A stretch of DNA of 64,000 nt from contig JAGVGT010000024.1 in the NCBI GenBank assembly GCA_020056965.1, positions 62,001 to 126,000 on the forward strand, written 5' to 3'. A model generated the notes under the pieces. It made no database searches and was not told the origin of the DNA. It saw only the letters and a list, made by a program, of their open reading frames with translations. The translations under genes and the position numbers were made by a program. This document shows positions 33,911 through 40,734 of the stretch, piece after piece. How positions within the stretch are numbered: the first letter of the stretch is position 1; the number at the start of each line of letters is the position of its first letter. This DNA comes from Deltaproteobacteria bacterium (GTDB lineage: Bacteria; Desulfobacterota; Desulfobulbia; Desulfobulbales; JAGXFP01).

Positions 33911-34283
33911 GGGACTAATTTTGACTCCAGACTTCTGAATTTTTTTGGATGTGACAAAGGGGTACAGCTTTTCCCCCGAGCATTTGATAGCTACCTGACA
34001 TCAGGATTTGTTTCAAGTGAAATTCCTACTCGCGAATGGTTCCGATAAAGAACCGCTTCCGCTCTATTCTGGTTTGGTTTGGGGGTCAGATTTACAGCGA
34101 TGGGAGTGATGGGAGAAATGGGGGAAGACGTTCGTGATTTATTGATTTAACAGGCAGAGACGCTTGGGGCTCGCCGGGGACAAATAAACAGCGCATACCT
34201 GGCTGTCCTCGTCCTTGTGGTTTCACCATGCGGACACGTTCATCTGAAAAAATTGCCTTGGCAAAAGAGCATTCACTGCGTAA

Positions 34284-34295
34284 ATTGATATCAAT
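34284..34295. promoter_or_regulatory. Perfect palindrome ATTGATATCAAT, candidate antitoxin operator
   Basis: A 12-base perfect palindrome 20 bases before the antitoxin ATG. FitA/VapB ribbon-helix-helix antitoxins autorepress by binding inverted repeats in this position, so it is a plausible operator. No footprint evidence exists, and A+T-rich palindromes of this size can occur by chance. Confidence 0.45.
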
Positions 34296-34315
34296 GCAAT
34301 CACAGGAGGTGCTTT

Positions 34316-34561
34316 ATGGCCAGTATCACGATCAGAAATCTAGATGAAGAACTGAAGAGTAAATTACGCCTACAATCGGCGCAGCACGGCTGCTCCATGG
34401 AGGCCGAAGTGCGGAATATTTTGCGTCTGGTTCTCACTCCGGCAGCTCCCCAGGGAGATTTTGCCGCCCGCGTCCATCAGCGCTTTGCGGAGCTGCAACT
34501 TGATGCCTTACCGATCCCTGATCGTCAGGCCGTGCGAACTCCGCCGAACTTTGAGCGGTAA
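34316..34561 (+). CDS. FitA-type ribbon-helix-helix antitoxin
   Basis: 81 aa. The N-terminal MASITIRNLDEELKSKLRLQ strand and helix form the Arc/FitA ribbon-helix-helix, which binds DNA as a dimer. The C-terminal half (FAARVHQRFAELQLDALPIP) would wrap the toxin active site, and the PPNFER tail is typical of the FitA group. The start is set by AGGAGG seven bases before the ATG. The stop is followed two bases later by the PIN toxin gene. The pair is expected to be autoregulated. Confidence 0.92.
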   Translation: MASITIRNLDEELKSKLRLQSAQHGCSMEAEVRNILRLVLTPAAPQGDFAARVHQRFAELQLDALPIPDRQAVRTPPNFER

Positions 34562-34563
34562 AC

Positions 34564-35001
34564 ATGCGCGGCATTATTCTTGATACCAATGTTCTTTCGG
34601 AATTGATGCGTGCGCAGCCTGATCCCTTGGTATTGAAGTGGTTTGCCCGGCAAAGCGTAGCCACATTTTATGTCACGGCGATTACCAGGGCGGAAATATT
34701 GCTGGGTATAGCCCTTCTACCTGCCGGTAAACGGCGCGACGCCTTGGCTGATGCCTCGGAAAAGATGTTTCGAGAAGATTTCCCCGGCAACTGCCTCCCC
34801 TTCGATGAATCATGCTCGGGGCTGTACGCTTCTCTGGTGGCAGATGGGCGCCGTTCCGGTTTTTCAATTACCACCGAAGACGCGCAGATTGCCGCCATCG
34901 CCTTGCATCGCAAACTGCCGCTTGCCACCAGAAACACCAGGGATTTCTTTCATATTCCGGGTTTAACGCTCTACAATCCCTGGGACACTGGTGGGTCGTA
35001 A
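34564..35001 (+). CDS. PIN-domain ribonuclease toxin, FitB/VapC type
   Basis: 145 aa. PIN-domain acidic residues are in place: ILDTNVLSELMR (first Asp), TRAEILLGI (Glu), and TTEDAQIAAIA (Asp), followed by LATRNTRDF with the last acidic site. PIN toxins cut RNA in an Mg2+-dependent way; this group is blocked by FitA-type antitoxins. The gene overlaps no other and follows the antitoxin by two bases. It lies in the most repeat-rich part of the window, a usual place for mobile toxin-antitoxin pairs. Confidence 0.93.
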   Translation: MRGIILDTNVLSELMRAQPDPLVLKWFARQSVATFYVTAITRAEILLGIALLPAGKRRDALADASEKMFREDFPGNCLPFDESCSGLYASLVADGRRSGFSITTEDAQIAAIALHRKLPLATRNTRDFFHIPGLTLYNPWDTGGS

Positions 35002-35170
35002 TTCCATTTCCAAATCATTCGTATAACTTCGTCGGCTGCGCTGCGCGGCTCCTCGCTGTACCCGGCGAACCGTCTCGTCTCGTACCCGCAATCTGCATTC
35101 TATGTAGGGCGACAATAAGCGCAGCGCATTGCGCCGGATGAGTCCTCCCTCAGCCACTCTCATCTTCCGC

Positions 35171-35200
35171 AAAGTTCGCGGCTGAAGCCGCTCCCACTTG
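35171..35200 (-). repeat. REP-like palindromic repeat
   Basis: AAAGTTCGCGGCTGAAGCCG plus CTCCCACTTG contains the palindromic core GCGGCT-GA-AGCCGC. The identical 30 bases occur in reverse orientation at about 60458-60487, 25 kb away. This form (GTGGGAGCGGCTTCAGCCGCGAA) is like the REP elements common in several proteobacteria. Upstream of it lies a second familiar repeat, TAGGGCGACAATAAGCGCAG, near 35105. Confidence 0.8.
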
Positions 35201-35256
35201 CACTACCTGATTTATTCCACCTGTGGGCTATCACGAACCTCGTCAGGCGTGATATC

Positions 35257-35517
35257 TCAGGTCTCTTGTTCGGTGCTGAAAGCCAGGCGTTCCTGGACCG
35301 AGAAGGGGGTGTGCAGGTAGAGGCGCTCCACCTTTTGCCTGGCCCAGGGGGTGCGGCGTAGGAACTTGAGGCTGGAACTGATGGAGGGGAAGGTGAGGAA
35401 ACAGGCGATGGGGATCTTCTCGCCCAACCCAGGCCAGCCGTAATGGGCGACCAGGCGGGTGAGAATCGTCTCCAGGGTCAGGCCGTGCAGGCGGTTTTTG
35501 GTCGAGGGGATGTGCAT
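35257..35517 (-). CDS. VF530-like DNA-binding protein (DUF2132)
   Basis: 86 aa. The whole chain follows the VF530 family pattern: NRLHGLTLETILTRLVAHYG, then WPGLGEKIPIACFLTFPSI, and SLKFLRRTPWARQKVERLYL. These small helical proteins are described as DNA-binding, role unclear. The alternative frame in the track (35243-35539) is a proline-rich shadow. Its ATG overlaps the stop of the exonuclease gene by one base (TGATG), so the two are translated together, which suggests a nucleic-acid-related function. Confidence 0.9.
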   Translation of the reverse strand: MHIPSTKNRLHGLTLETILTRLVAHYGWPGLGEKIPIACFLTFPSISSSLKFLRRTPWARQKVERLYLHTPFSVQERLAFSTEQET

Positions 35518-36119
35518 CAGGCGGCCTGCTCCAGGGCAAGATAGAGCTGGCGCCCTACCCAGGCGTCCGTGGCTGCGTACAGGACCTGGTGGGGGGCGAG
35601 GATATCGGCGGCCCAGTTGGAGGTCTGCGCTCCCTTGGAGATGCGAAAGCCCAGGAGCACGGCGGCCAGGCCGCGCAGACCGTGGTTCTTGATGTCCCTC
35701 TTTTTGGCCAGGTTCCCCAGGTCGACAAAGCCGCCGGCCTGGAAATGGGCGAGCTTTTTCAGTTCGCGGATGTCGTAGTCCAGGCTTACCCCGGTTTTGA
35801 TGATGGCCGGATCGGCCAGAAGTTCACACAGGGGCTCGGCCAACCCCAGCGGCTTGAGCTGGAAGATAAAGACCTCGGTGGCGCTGGCCAGTTGCAGGAG
35901 CGAGGGCAGGTAGCTTTCCCCGACTTTGTAGGCAGGCCGGGTTTCCGTATCAAAGCCGAGCAGGGTCTGGCCGGCCAGCTTGGCCATGGCCACGGCCAGC
36001 TCGGCCCCGGTCCGCACCACGCTCACCGGCCCGCACCACTGGGCCATGGGGTAGGCGTTGATCTCTTCCTTGTCCATCCGCCGGGTAAAGCCGGGGCGGT
36101 CGGTTTGTCTGTGGGGCAT
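35517..36119 (-). CDS. RNase D-like 3'-5' exonuclease domain protein
   Basis: 200 aa, a stand-alone DEDD exonuclease domain. Exo I is LLGFDTETRP (Asp and Glu), Exo II is KTGVSLDYDIRELKKL (Asp), and Exo III is LYAATDAWVGRQLYLAL (Tyr and Asp, DEDDy type). There is no HRDC domain, so it is shorter than true RNase D and like the single-domain 3'-5' exonucleases of many bacteria. A second in-frame ATG 14 codons later is possible. Coupled to the VF530-like gene downstream. Confidence 0.88.
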   Translation of the reverse strand: MPHRQTDRPGFTRRMDKEEINAYPMAQWCGPVSVVRTGAELAVAMAKLAGQTLLGFDTETRPAYKVGESYLPSLLQLASATEVFIFQLKPLGLAEPLCELLADPAIIKTGVSLDYDIRELKKLAHFQAGGFVDLGNLAKKRDIKNHGLRGLAAVLLGFRISKGAQTSNWAADILAPHQVLYAATDAWVGRQLYLALEQAA

Positions 36120-36160
36120 TTCTCTAGGTGTCCTTGTTGTTTAATGGTCTGGCAAAAAAA

Positions 36161-36262
36161 GTATTTCTTAACGCAGAGGCGCAGAGCCGCAAAGTTTATT
36201 TCTGCCAATTTACGATGTTATCTTCGCGCCTCTGCGCTTCTGCGTTTGGTTTTTCAGCCTTC
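36161..36262 (+). repeat. Palindromic direct repeat, copy 1
   Basis: Contains CTTAACGCAGAGGCGCAGAG, CCGCAAAGTTT, a CCAATTTACGATGTTA centre and GCGCCTCTGCGCTTCTGCGT, so the ends are complementary and can fold into a stem. A second copy lies at 36566-36661. Such elements behave like miniature inverted-repeat or REP-type sequences. Confidence 0.8.
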
Positions 36263-36363
36263 CAGCCGGCAATACATGAATGGCACTAGTTTATGGTTTT
36301 TTGAATGAGAAATATCCTGCGAATATCAGAATCGTCAGGTTAAGGAATGGTACCGTTTACGTT

Positions 36364-36454
36364 CCCCTCACCCCAACCCTCTCCCTGAAGGAGAGGGAGC
36401 TTTTTGTCTTCCCTCGCCCTCAGGGAGAGGGTGGCCGAAGGCCCAGGTGAGGGG
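36364..36454. repeat. Long hairpin element with CCCCTCACC...GGTGAGGGG ends
   Basis: The outer arms CCCCTCACC (36364-36372) and GGTGAGGGG (36446-36454) are perfectly complementary, with nested stems CCCTCTCCCTGAAGGAGAGGG and CCCTCGCCCTCAGGGAGAGGG inside. The layout is that of a non-coding interspersed repeat found in many bacterial genomes. It could also act as a transcription stop for either strand. Confidence 0.8.
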
Positions 36455-36565
36455 ATAAGACAGTCAATTTCCGTATGCCTTTAAGTGCCATGCGCAAAGG
36501 CCGACAGAAAATTTCAAGTTTCTAATGTCGCTGAACCATGCGCCGAAAGCGCCTAAACTTGCAAA

Positions 36566-36661
36566 AAATACTTCTTAACGCAGAGGTGCAGAGCCGCAAA
36601 GTTTAATCCTTCCAATTTACGATGTTACCGTTGCGCCTCTGCGTTTGGTTTTTTAGCCTTC
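36566..36661 (+). repeat. Palindromic direct repeat, copy 2
   Basis: Matches copy 1 over most of its length: CTTAACGCAGAGGTGCAGAG, CCGCAAAGTTTAAT, CCAATTTACGATGTTACC and GCGCCTCTGCGTTTGGTTTT. It ends 23 bases before the stop of the response-regulator gene and might serve as its terminator region on the minus strand. Confidence 0.8.
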
Positions 36662-36684
36662 TGGCCTGCTCAGGGAGACTGGAG

Positions 36685-38040
36685 CTATTCCAGGCCCAGT
36701 TTCTTCAGTTTCCGCCACAGCGAGACCCGGTCTATCCCTAAGGCCTTGGCGGCCTCGGTCTTGTTGCTGCCGGTTTCCTTCATCACCCATTCGATATAGG
36801 CCCGTTCCTGCTCGGCCAGGCTGGGGAGGGCGCCCTGTTTGCGGCGGAAGGTCAGCAGGGTGGTTTCCTGTAAGTCTTCCGGCAGATGGGACGTTTCAAT
36901 CAGGTTGCCGGTGGTCAAGGCAATGCCCCGCTCGATGATGTTTTCCAGCTCGCGGACATTGCCCGGGAAATCGTACTGCTGCAAAATCTCGGCTACTTCC
37001 GGCGCAACCGCTTCGACCTTTTTCTCCATTATGGCCGCATATTTACGGATGAAGTGCTGGATCAGGATGGGGATGTCGCCCTTGCGCTCGGCCAGGGGCG
37101 GGATCCGCAGTTCGACCACATTGAGCCGGTAATAGAGGTCCTGCCGGAACCGGCCCGAGCTGACCTCGGCCTGGAGATTCCGGTTGGTGGCGGCGACGAA
37201 GCGGACATTGACCTTGATGGGGGAGGTGCCGCCCACCCGCATCACCTCCCTTTCCTGGAGGGCGCGCAGCAACTTGACCTGCATGGAGGTGGACATCTCG
37301 GTCACCTCGTCGAGAAACAGGGTGCCGCCGTCGGCCATCTCGATCAGGCCTTTTTTGCTTTCGTGGGCGCCGGTGAAGGCGCCTTTCTCATGGCCGAACA
37401 TCTCGTTGCCCAGCAGTTCCTCGGTAAAGGCCCCGCAGTTGATCGAGAGCAGCGGCCCCTGGTGGCGGCGGCTGCTCTGGTGGATGAAGCGGGCCATCAG
37501 CTCCTTGCCGGTCCCCGATTCGCCGGTCAGCATGACATTGCTGTCGGTGGTGGCCACCTGGCGGGCCGAATCCAGGAGCTTTTTCATCTGCGGGTCGGTG
37601 CTGATCAGCTCGGTGCCGGACTTGTAGTTCTGCAATTGCTCGCGGAGCTGGCGGTTTTCCTCTTTCAGGTGCTGCTTTTCCAGGGCCTCCTTGACCACCT
37701 TGCGGACTTCATCGATCTTGTAGGGCTTGGCGATGTAGTGGTAAGCGCCGGCCTTCATGGCGTCGATGGCCGAATCCACCGTGGCGTAGCCGGTGATCAT
37801 GATCACTTCGGTCTCCGGATGGTGTTCCTGCGAAAATTTCAGGATATCCATGCCGTCGATCTTTTCCATCTTCAGGTCGGTGAGAATCAGGTCGAACTCC
37901 TGGTTCTTGATCAGCGCCAGCGCCTCGCTGCTGTTCTGCAGGGCGGTTACCTGATAGCCCTCATTCTTGAGAATGTGGGTGAGGTTCTTCAGGGCGATCT
38001 GTTCGTCGTCGATGACGAGAAGGCTGGGGTGGTTACTCAT
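36685..38040 (-). CDS. Sigma-54 dependent response regulator, NtrC/AtoC class
   Basis: 451 aa. Residues 1-120 form a receiver domain with acidic pair DDE (11-13), phospho-acceptor Asp55 (LILTDLKM), switch Thr (ITGYAT) and Lys (AKPYK). Residues 145-380 form the AAA+ sigma-54 activation domain: Walker A GESGTGKE, the sigma-54 contact loop GAFTGA, Walker B GGTLFLDEV. The C-terminus is a FIS-type helix-turn-helix (NKTEAAKALGIDRVSLWRKL). It overlaps the histidine kinase gene by eight bases. Likely targets are the TGTTGC-N5-GCAACA palindromes at 39.6 and 45.3 kb, each upstream of a -24/-12 promoter; this pairing is inference. Confidence 0.95.
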   Translation of the reverse strand: MSNHPSLLVIDDEQIALKNLTHILKNEGYQVTALQNSSEALALIKNQEFDLILTDLKMEKIDGMDILKFSQEHHPETEVIMITGYATVDSAIDAMKAGAYHYIAKPYKIDEVRKVVKEALEKQHLKEENRQLREQLQNYKSGTELISTDPQMKKLLDSARQVATTDSNVMLTGESGTGKELMARFIHQSSRRHQGPLLSINCGAFTEELLGNEMFGHEKGAFTGAHESKKGLIEMADGGTLFLDEVTEMSTSMQVKLLRALQEREVMRVGGTSPIKVNVRFVAATNRNLQAEVSSGRFRQDLYYRLNVVELRIPPLAERKGDIPILIQHFIRKYAAIMEKKVEAVAPEVAEILQQYDFPGNVRELENIIERGIALTTGNLIETSHLPEDLQETTLLTFRRKQGALPSLAEQERAYIEWVMKETGSNKTEAAKALGIDRVSLWRKLKKLGLE

Positions 38041-39487
38041 CTCTGTTTTCCTGTTTCCTGGGGAGCCAGATGGTAAAGGTCGTGCCTTGGTCGATCTGGC
38101 TGTCGACGTTGATCCGGCCGCCGTGTCTTTCGATGATGTCGTGGACTATGTACAGGCCGAGGCCCGAGCCGTGGCCGACGTCCTTGGTGGAAAAGAACGG
38201 ATCGAAGATCTTCTTGCGGTTTTCCGCCGGGATGCCCGGGCCGTTGTCCTCGACCATTATCTCGATTTCCTCGGCCTCGGTGCCGGTCCCGACCGGGCGG
38301 GCGATGATCCAGATTTTGCCGCTTTCTCCCACCGCGTCGATGCCGTTCTTGAGCAGGTTGAGGAACACCTGTTGCAGCTTCTGCTTGTCGGCCTCGAAAA
38401 CCAGATCCTCCGGGCATTCCAGGGTAATAACCACCGCGGTGGGAATCTGCCCGCGGATCAGCACCACCGTGTCTTCCAAGAGTTTTTTCAGGTTGACCGG
38501 CCGGGGATGATACTCCTTGGCCCGGGAGAATTCCAGCAGGGTGCGGACAATGTCCCGGGCCTTGTCGGCCTGGCCCTCGATTTGGCCGATCAACTCCTTC
38601 TTGAACTCCGGATCACCCTTGTCGATTTCCTCGCCCAGGATCTGGGCCGAGGTGGAGATGTTGGAAAGCGGATTGTTGAGTTCGTGGGCCACCCCCGACA
38701 GCAGGGTCCCCAGGGAGGCCAGCTTTTCTGACTGGACCAGCTGGTGCTGGCGGATCTGCAGGATATGCGACATCCGGTTGAAGGCATTCAACACCGAACG
38801 GATTTCCTCTTCGACGGCGGTTGAGCGAATCTCGTCGAAGTCCTCCCGGGTGATCTTCTCGGCGTACCTCTCCAGGAGCTTCAGGGAGTTGACCACCCTT
38901 TGCCCCAGCAAGGTGGCCAGGCCAAAGGACATGAACAGCAGCGCCACCGCCGCCGCCACCAGAATCTTGCGCACCGTCTTCAAGAGATCGCGAACGGCGA
39001 TCTTCTCTTGCCGGGAGCTCTTCTCGGCAAAGTCGGTCAATTCCTTGCCGAGCCTGCGGATGGTGTCTTTGAGGCGGGTCGCTTTCTCGTCCTGGCGATT
39101 GTTTACGCCATACAACTCGGCCAGCCTTTGGAAGTTGAACTCATATTCAATGATGGCCTGGGAAAAACGTTCCAAATTTGAACTGGGGATGATCCGGCCC
39201 AGTTCCCCGCGGCTGTTTTGCATGATGTTGTTGGCGTTGCCGAGATAGGTTTTGGCCTCTTCAAAATCGCTCTGTTCCCCATAGAGGAAGTAGTTCTTCT
39301 CGAAGCGGCGCATCTCCAGAATGTTGCCGAACAGGTCGTCGATCAGTTCCAGATGCTGGACTTTCTGTTCGATATGAATACTCACCCAGTAAGTCAGGCT
39401 GATGGTGCCGACCATGAAGGCCAGCAACACCACGAATCCGTAGGTGATTTTCTTTCTGATGCTGACTGAGGGGAAGAGGGTTCTCAT
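38033..39487 (-). CDS. Membrane histidine kinase, partner of the sigma-54 regulator
   Basis: About 484 aa from the ATG at 39487. Two membrane helices (about 14-34 and 175-195) enclose a helical periplasmic sensor of roughly 140 residues. HAMP follows (LERYAEKITREDFDEI), then the dimerisation/phosphoacceptor motif GVAHELNNPLSN with His268, and an HATPase domain with N box (LLKNGIDAVG), G1 (VEDNGPGIP), F box (FDPFFSTK) and G2 (GSGLGLYI). It is cotranscribed with the response regulator. The divergent neighbour is the universal-stress operon it probably controls. The signal is not visible from sequence. The receiver domain in the nearby Lon-like protease may be a second phosphorylation target. 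Confidence 0.95.
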   Translation of the reverse strand: MRTLFPSVSIRKKITYGFVVLLAFMVGTISLTYWVSIHIEQKVQHLELIDDLFGNILEMRRFEKNYFLYGEQSDFEEAKTYLGNANNIMQNSRGELGRIIPSSNLERFSQAIIEYEFNFQRLAELYGVNNRQDEKATRLKDTIRRLGKELTDFAEKSSRQEKIAVRDLLKTVRKILVAAAVALLFMSFGLATLLGQRVVNSLKLLERYAEKITREDFDEIRSTAVEEEIRSVLNAFNRMSHILQIRQHQLVQSEKLASLGTLLSGVAHELNNPLSNISTSAQILGEEIDKGDPEFKKELIGQIEGQADKARDIVRTLLEFSRAKEYHPRPVNLKKLLEDTVVLIRGQIPTAVVITLECPEDLVFEADKQKLQQVFLNLLKNGIDAVGESGKIWIIARPVGTGTEAEEIEIMVEDNGPGIPAENRKKIFDPFFSTKDVGHGSGLGLYIVHDIIERHGGRINVDSQIDQGTTFTIWLPRKQENRDE

Positions 39488-39601
39488 CTGTGGTTCCTTA
39501 CGATGCCATTTGAATTGTTGCATTATGCATCATCTTTTCTGGTTTTGCAACGTCTGTGTAACCCCCCGTATATAAAGACATTTCTATTTGGCGCTAGGAA
39601 C

Positions 39602-39622
39602 GGTGTTGCAGATAGAAACACC
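39602..39622. promoter_or_regulatory. Candidate activator site GGTGTTGC-N5-GAAACACC
   Basis: A 21-base interrupted palindrome whose core TGTTGC-AGATA-GAAACA differs by one base from the TGTTGC-N5-GCAACA sites at 45257 and 45344. Its centre lies about 75 bases upstream of the -24 element at 39687, a usual enhancer distance for an NtrC-type regulator. Confidence 0.65.
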
Positions 39623-39684
39623 GGCAGTTTTGGTCTTGATCGCTTATCATCCCGTATCTGCGTGGTTATTTTTCTTTCCCGCCA

Positions 39685-39701
39685 TTGGCACACATCCTGC
39701 T
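39685..39701 (+). promoter_or_regulatory. Sigma-54 (-24/-12) promoter of the stress/TauE operon
   Basis: TTGGCACACATCCTGCT has the invariant GG (39687-39688) and GC (39699-39700) at the required spacing and matches the consensus TTGGCAC-N5-TTGC(A/T) at all but two informative positions. It would start transcription about 65 bases before the ATG of the 177-aa stress protein. Confidence 0.75.
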
Positions 39702-39775
39702 CTTAAGATCGACAAACGCTGGGGGCGGGTTTTTCGCCAAGCCCACCAGGGTCAGCAACCATGTCGAGGTGTTGT

Positions 39776-40309
39776 ATGGGCAAGATTCAGGATTTTTTGC
39801 AGAAACTCGAGCAAACCATGGCAGCGGCGGCCTTCGCCGAGGCCGGAGAACACGAGTCTGCCCGCCAGTTTCTTAATGATTTCAAGAATAGTCGCAAGAA
39901 GGTGTTGCTCGGCACCGACCACCTGGAGCCGGACCTGAAGATCGTCAACTACGCCCTGAGCCTTTGCCAGCGAATGGGGGCCGGCCTGGAAATCTTTCAT
40001 GTGGTGCCATCCTCGCTCTGTAAGGGCGTTGATCTCGGCGCCTCGGTGGCCGGCGAGCCGGCCTTTGCCGCCTTCAATAAAAAAATGGCGACCCTGGGGG
40101 TGGCCTACCAGCCGGTCTGTAGCGACCGGGGTCTGGTCCGGGAAATCTCCGATCATGTCGCCACCTGCCGCCAAGTCGTCTGCGTGGTGGTTTCTCCGGC
40201 CCATGCCGCCGAGACCTCGCAGACCAAACGGGACGGCCGGACCATCGGCGAATGGTTCCAGGAACTGAGTTGCCCGGTCCTCTTTTACAGCAATCAGCAA
40301 AAAGTCTGA
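39776..40309 (+). CDS. Universal-stress-like protein with N-terminal FAEAGE motif
   Basis: About 177 aa from the ATG at 39776 (CGAGGT upstream). Residues 12-35 carry the motif TMAAAAFAEAGEHESARQFL, shared with the proteins at 40347 and 45546. The rest resembles a UspA-type alpha/beta fold: KVLLGTDHLEPDLKIVNYAL, a CQRMGAGLEIFHVV strand-helix, and CVVVSPAHAAE. The classical G-x2-G-x9-G(S/T) nucleotide loop is not evident, so ATP binding is doubtful. It is the first gene behind the sigma-54 promoter and leads an operon ending in a two-domain universal stress protein. Confidence 0.82.
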   Translation: MGKIQDFLQKLEQTMAAAAFAEAGEHESARQFLNDFKNSRKKVLLGTDHLEPDLKIVNYALSLCQRMGAGLEIFHVVPSSLCKGVDLGASVAGEPAFAAFNKKMATLGVAYQPVCSDRGLVREISDHVATCRQVVCVVVSPAHAAETSQTKRDGRTIGEWFQELSCPVLFYSNQQKV

Positions 40310-40346
40310 GACTTGTTTACCAATAATTAACCAAAGGAGTATTGAG

Positions 40347-40697
40347 ATGGCGATTACTAAATTTGATCAACATGCCATGGCTGCCGCCTTTTCCGAGGCC
40401 GGCGAGCCGGAAACCGCGCGCGAGATCCTGAAGGACACCGGGGCCCAGAAGAAGCAGCCCCAAGCGCACCATCAGGCCAAGAAACCCTACCTCTCGACCG
40501 TGATTTTAGGCGTCCTTTCCCTGACCGCCTACTATTACGTGTTTTCCAATGAGAAGCTGGTGACCGATGTCTTTACCCGGGGCGGGATCTATGCGATCTG
40601 GCCGCTCGGCACCGCTCTGTTCGTCTCTTTCATCCATGGCGCCTTCGGCAGCAATCTGTTGACCGTCCTGGGTCTGGAAGCCAAGAAATCCCATTAA
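40347..40697 (+). CDS. Small two-helix membrane protein with N-terminal FAEAGE motif
   Basis: 116 aa. The N-terminus MAITKFDQHAMAAAFSEAGE and the following PETAREIL repeat the motif of its neighbours at 39776 and 45546. A basic, His/Gln-rich linker leads to two membrane helices (YLSTVILGVLSLTAYYYVF and YAIWPLGTALFVSFIHGAFG). AAAGGAG precedes the ATG. It lies between the stress-like protein and the TauE exporter, so it may be an accessory subunit of that exporter. No family name is known to me. Confidence 0.82.
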   Translation: MAITKFDQHAMAAAFSEAGEPETAREILKDTGAQKKQPQAHHQAKKPYLSTVILGVLSLTAYYYVFSNEKLVTDVFTRGGIYAIWPLGTALFVSFIHGAFGSNLLTVLGLEAKKSH

Positions 40698-40734
40698 TTA
40701 AAAGCATATCTAAACTCGTAGAGGAGTGATCACC

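Larger units (their letters stand above)
33518..34315. other. Intergenic stretch of about 800 bases with no gene, right inverted repeat and FitA operator region
   Basis: No open frame with a credible start exists on either strand. The base composition is more A+T-rich and irregular than the genes, as in a decayed or recently acquired segment. It holds the right copy of the 32-bp inverted repeat (33879-33910) and, at its end, a palindrome just before the antitoxin gene. No tRNA was seen. Confidence 0.6.
36120..36684. other. Intergenic stretch of about 565 bases filled with repeats
   Basis: No gene is present. The stretch consists of two direct copies of a palindromic element (about 36161-36262 and 36566-36661), a separate long hairpin element between them (36364-36454) and unremarkable spacer. 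It lies downstream of the response-regulator gene (minus strand) and upstream of the exonuclease gene. Confidence 0.7.

Noticed and set aside
33518-34315. A tRNA, integrase relic or small RNA in the 800-base gene-poor gap
   Set aside because: No cloverleaf, attachment-site-like direct repeat or recognisable protein fragment was found by reading both strands.
35243-35539. 98-aa proline-rich minus-strand ORF
   Set aside because: Alternative frame of the VF530-like gene; the other frame matches the family over its full length.
36364-36454. CRISPR array or tandem repeats around 36.1-36.7 kb
   Set aside because: There are only two copies of one element and one unrelated hairpin, with no regular repeat-spacer order and no cas genes.
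36886-38076. 396-aa plus-strand ORF opposite the sigma-54 regulator
   Set aside because: Shadow of a gene with complete receiver, AAA+ and FIS domains.
39541-39565. A second activator site near TTTTGCAACGTCTGTG upstream of the stress operon
   Set aside because: Only the half-site GCAAC matches; the opposite arm at the right distance is absent.
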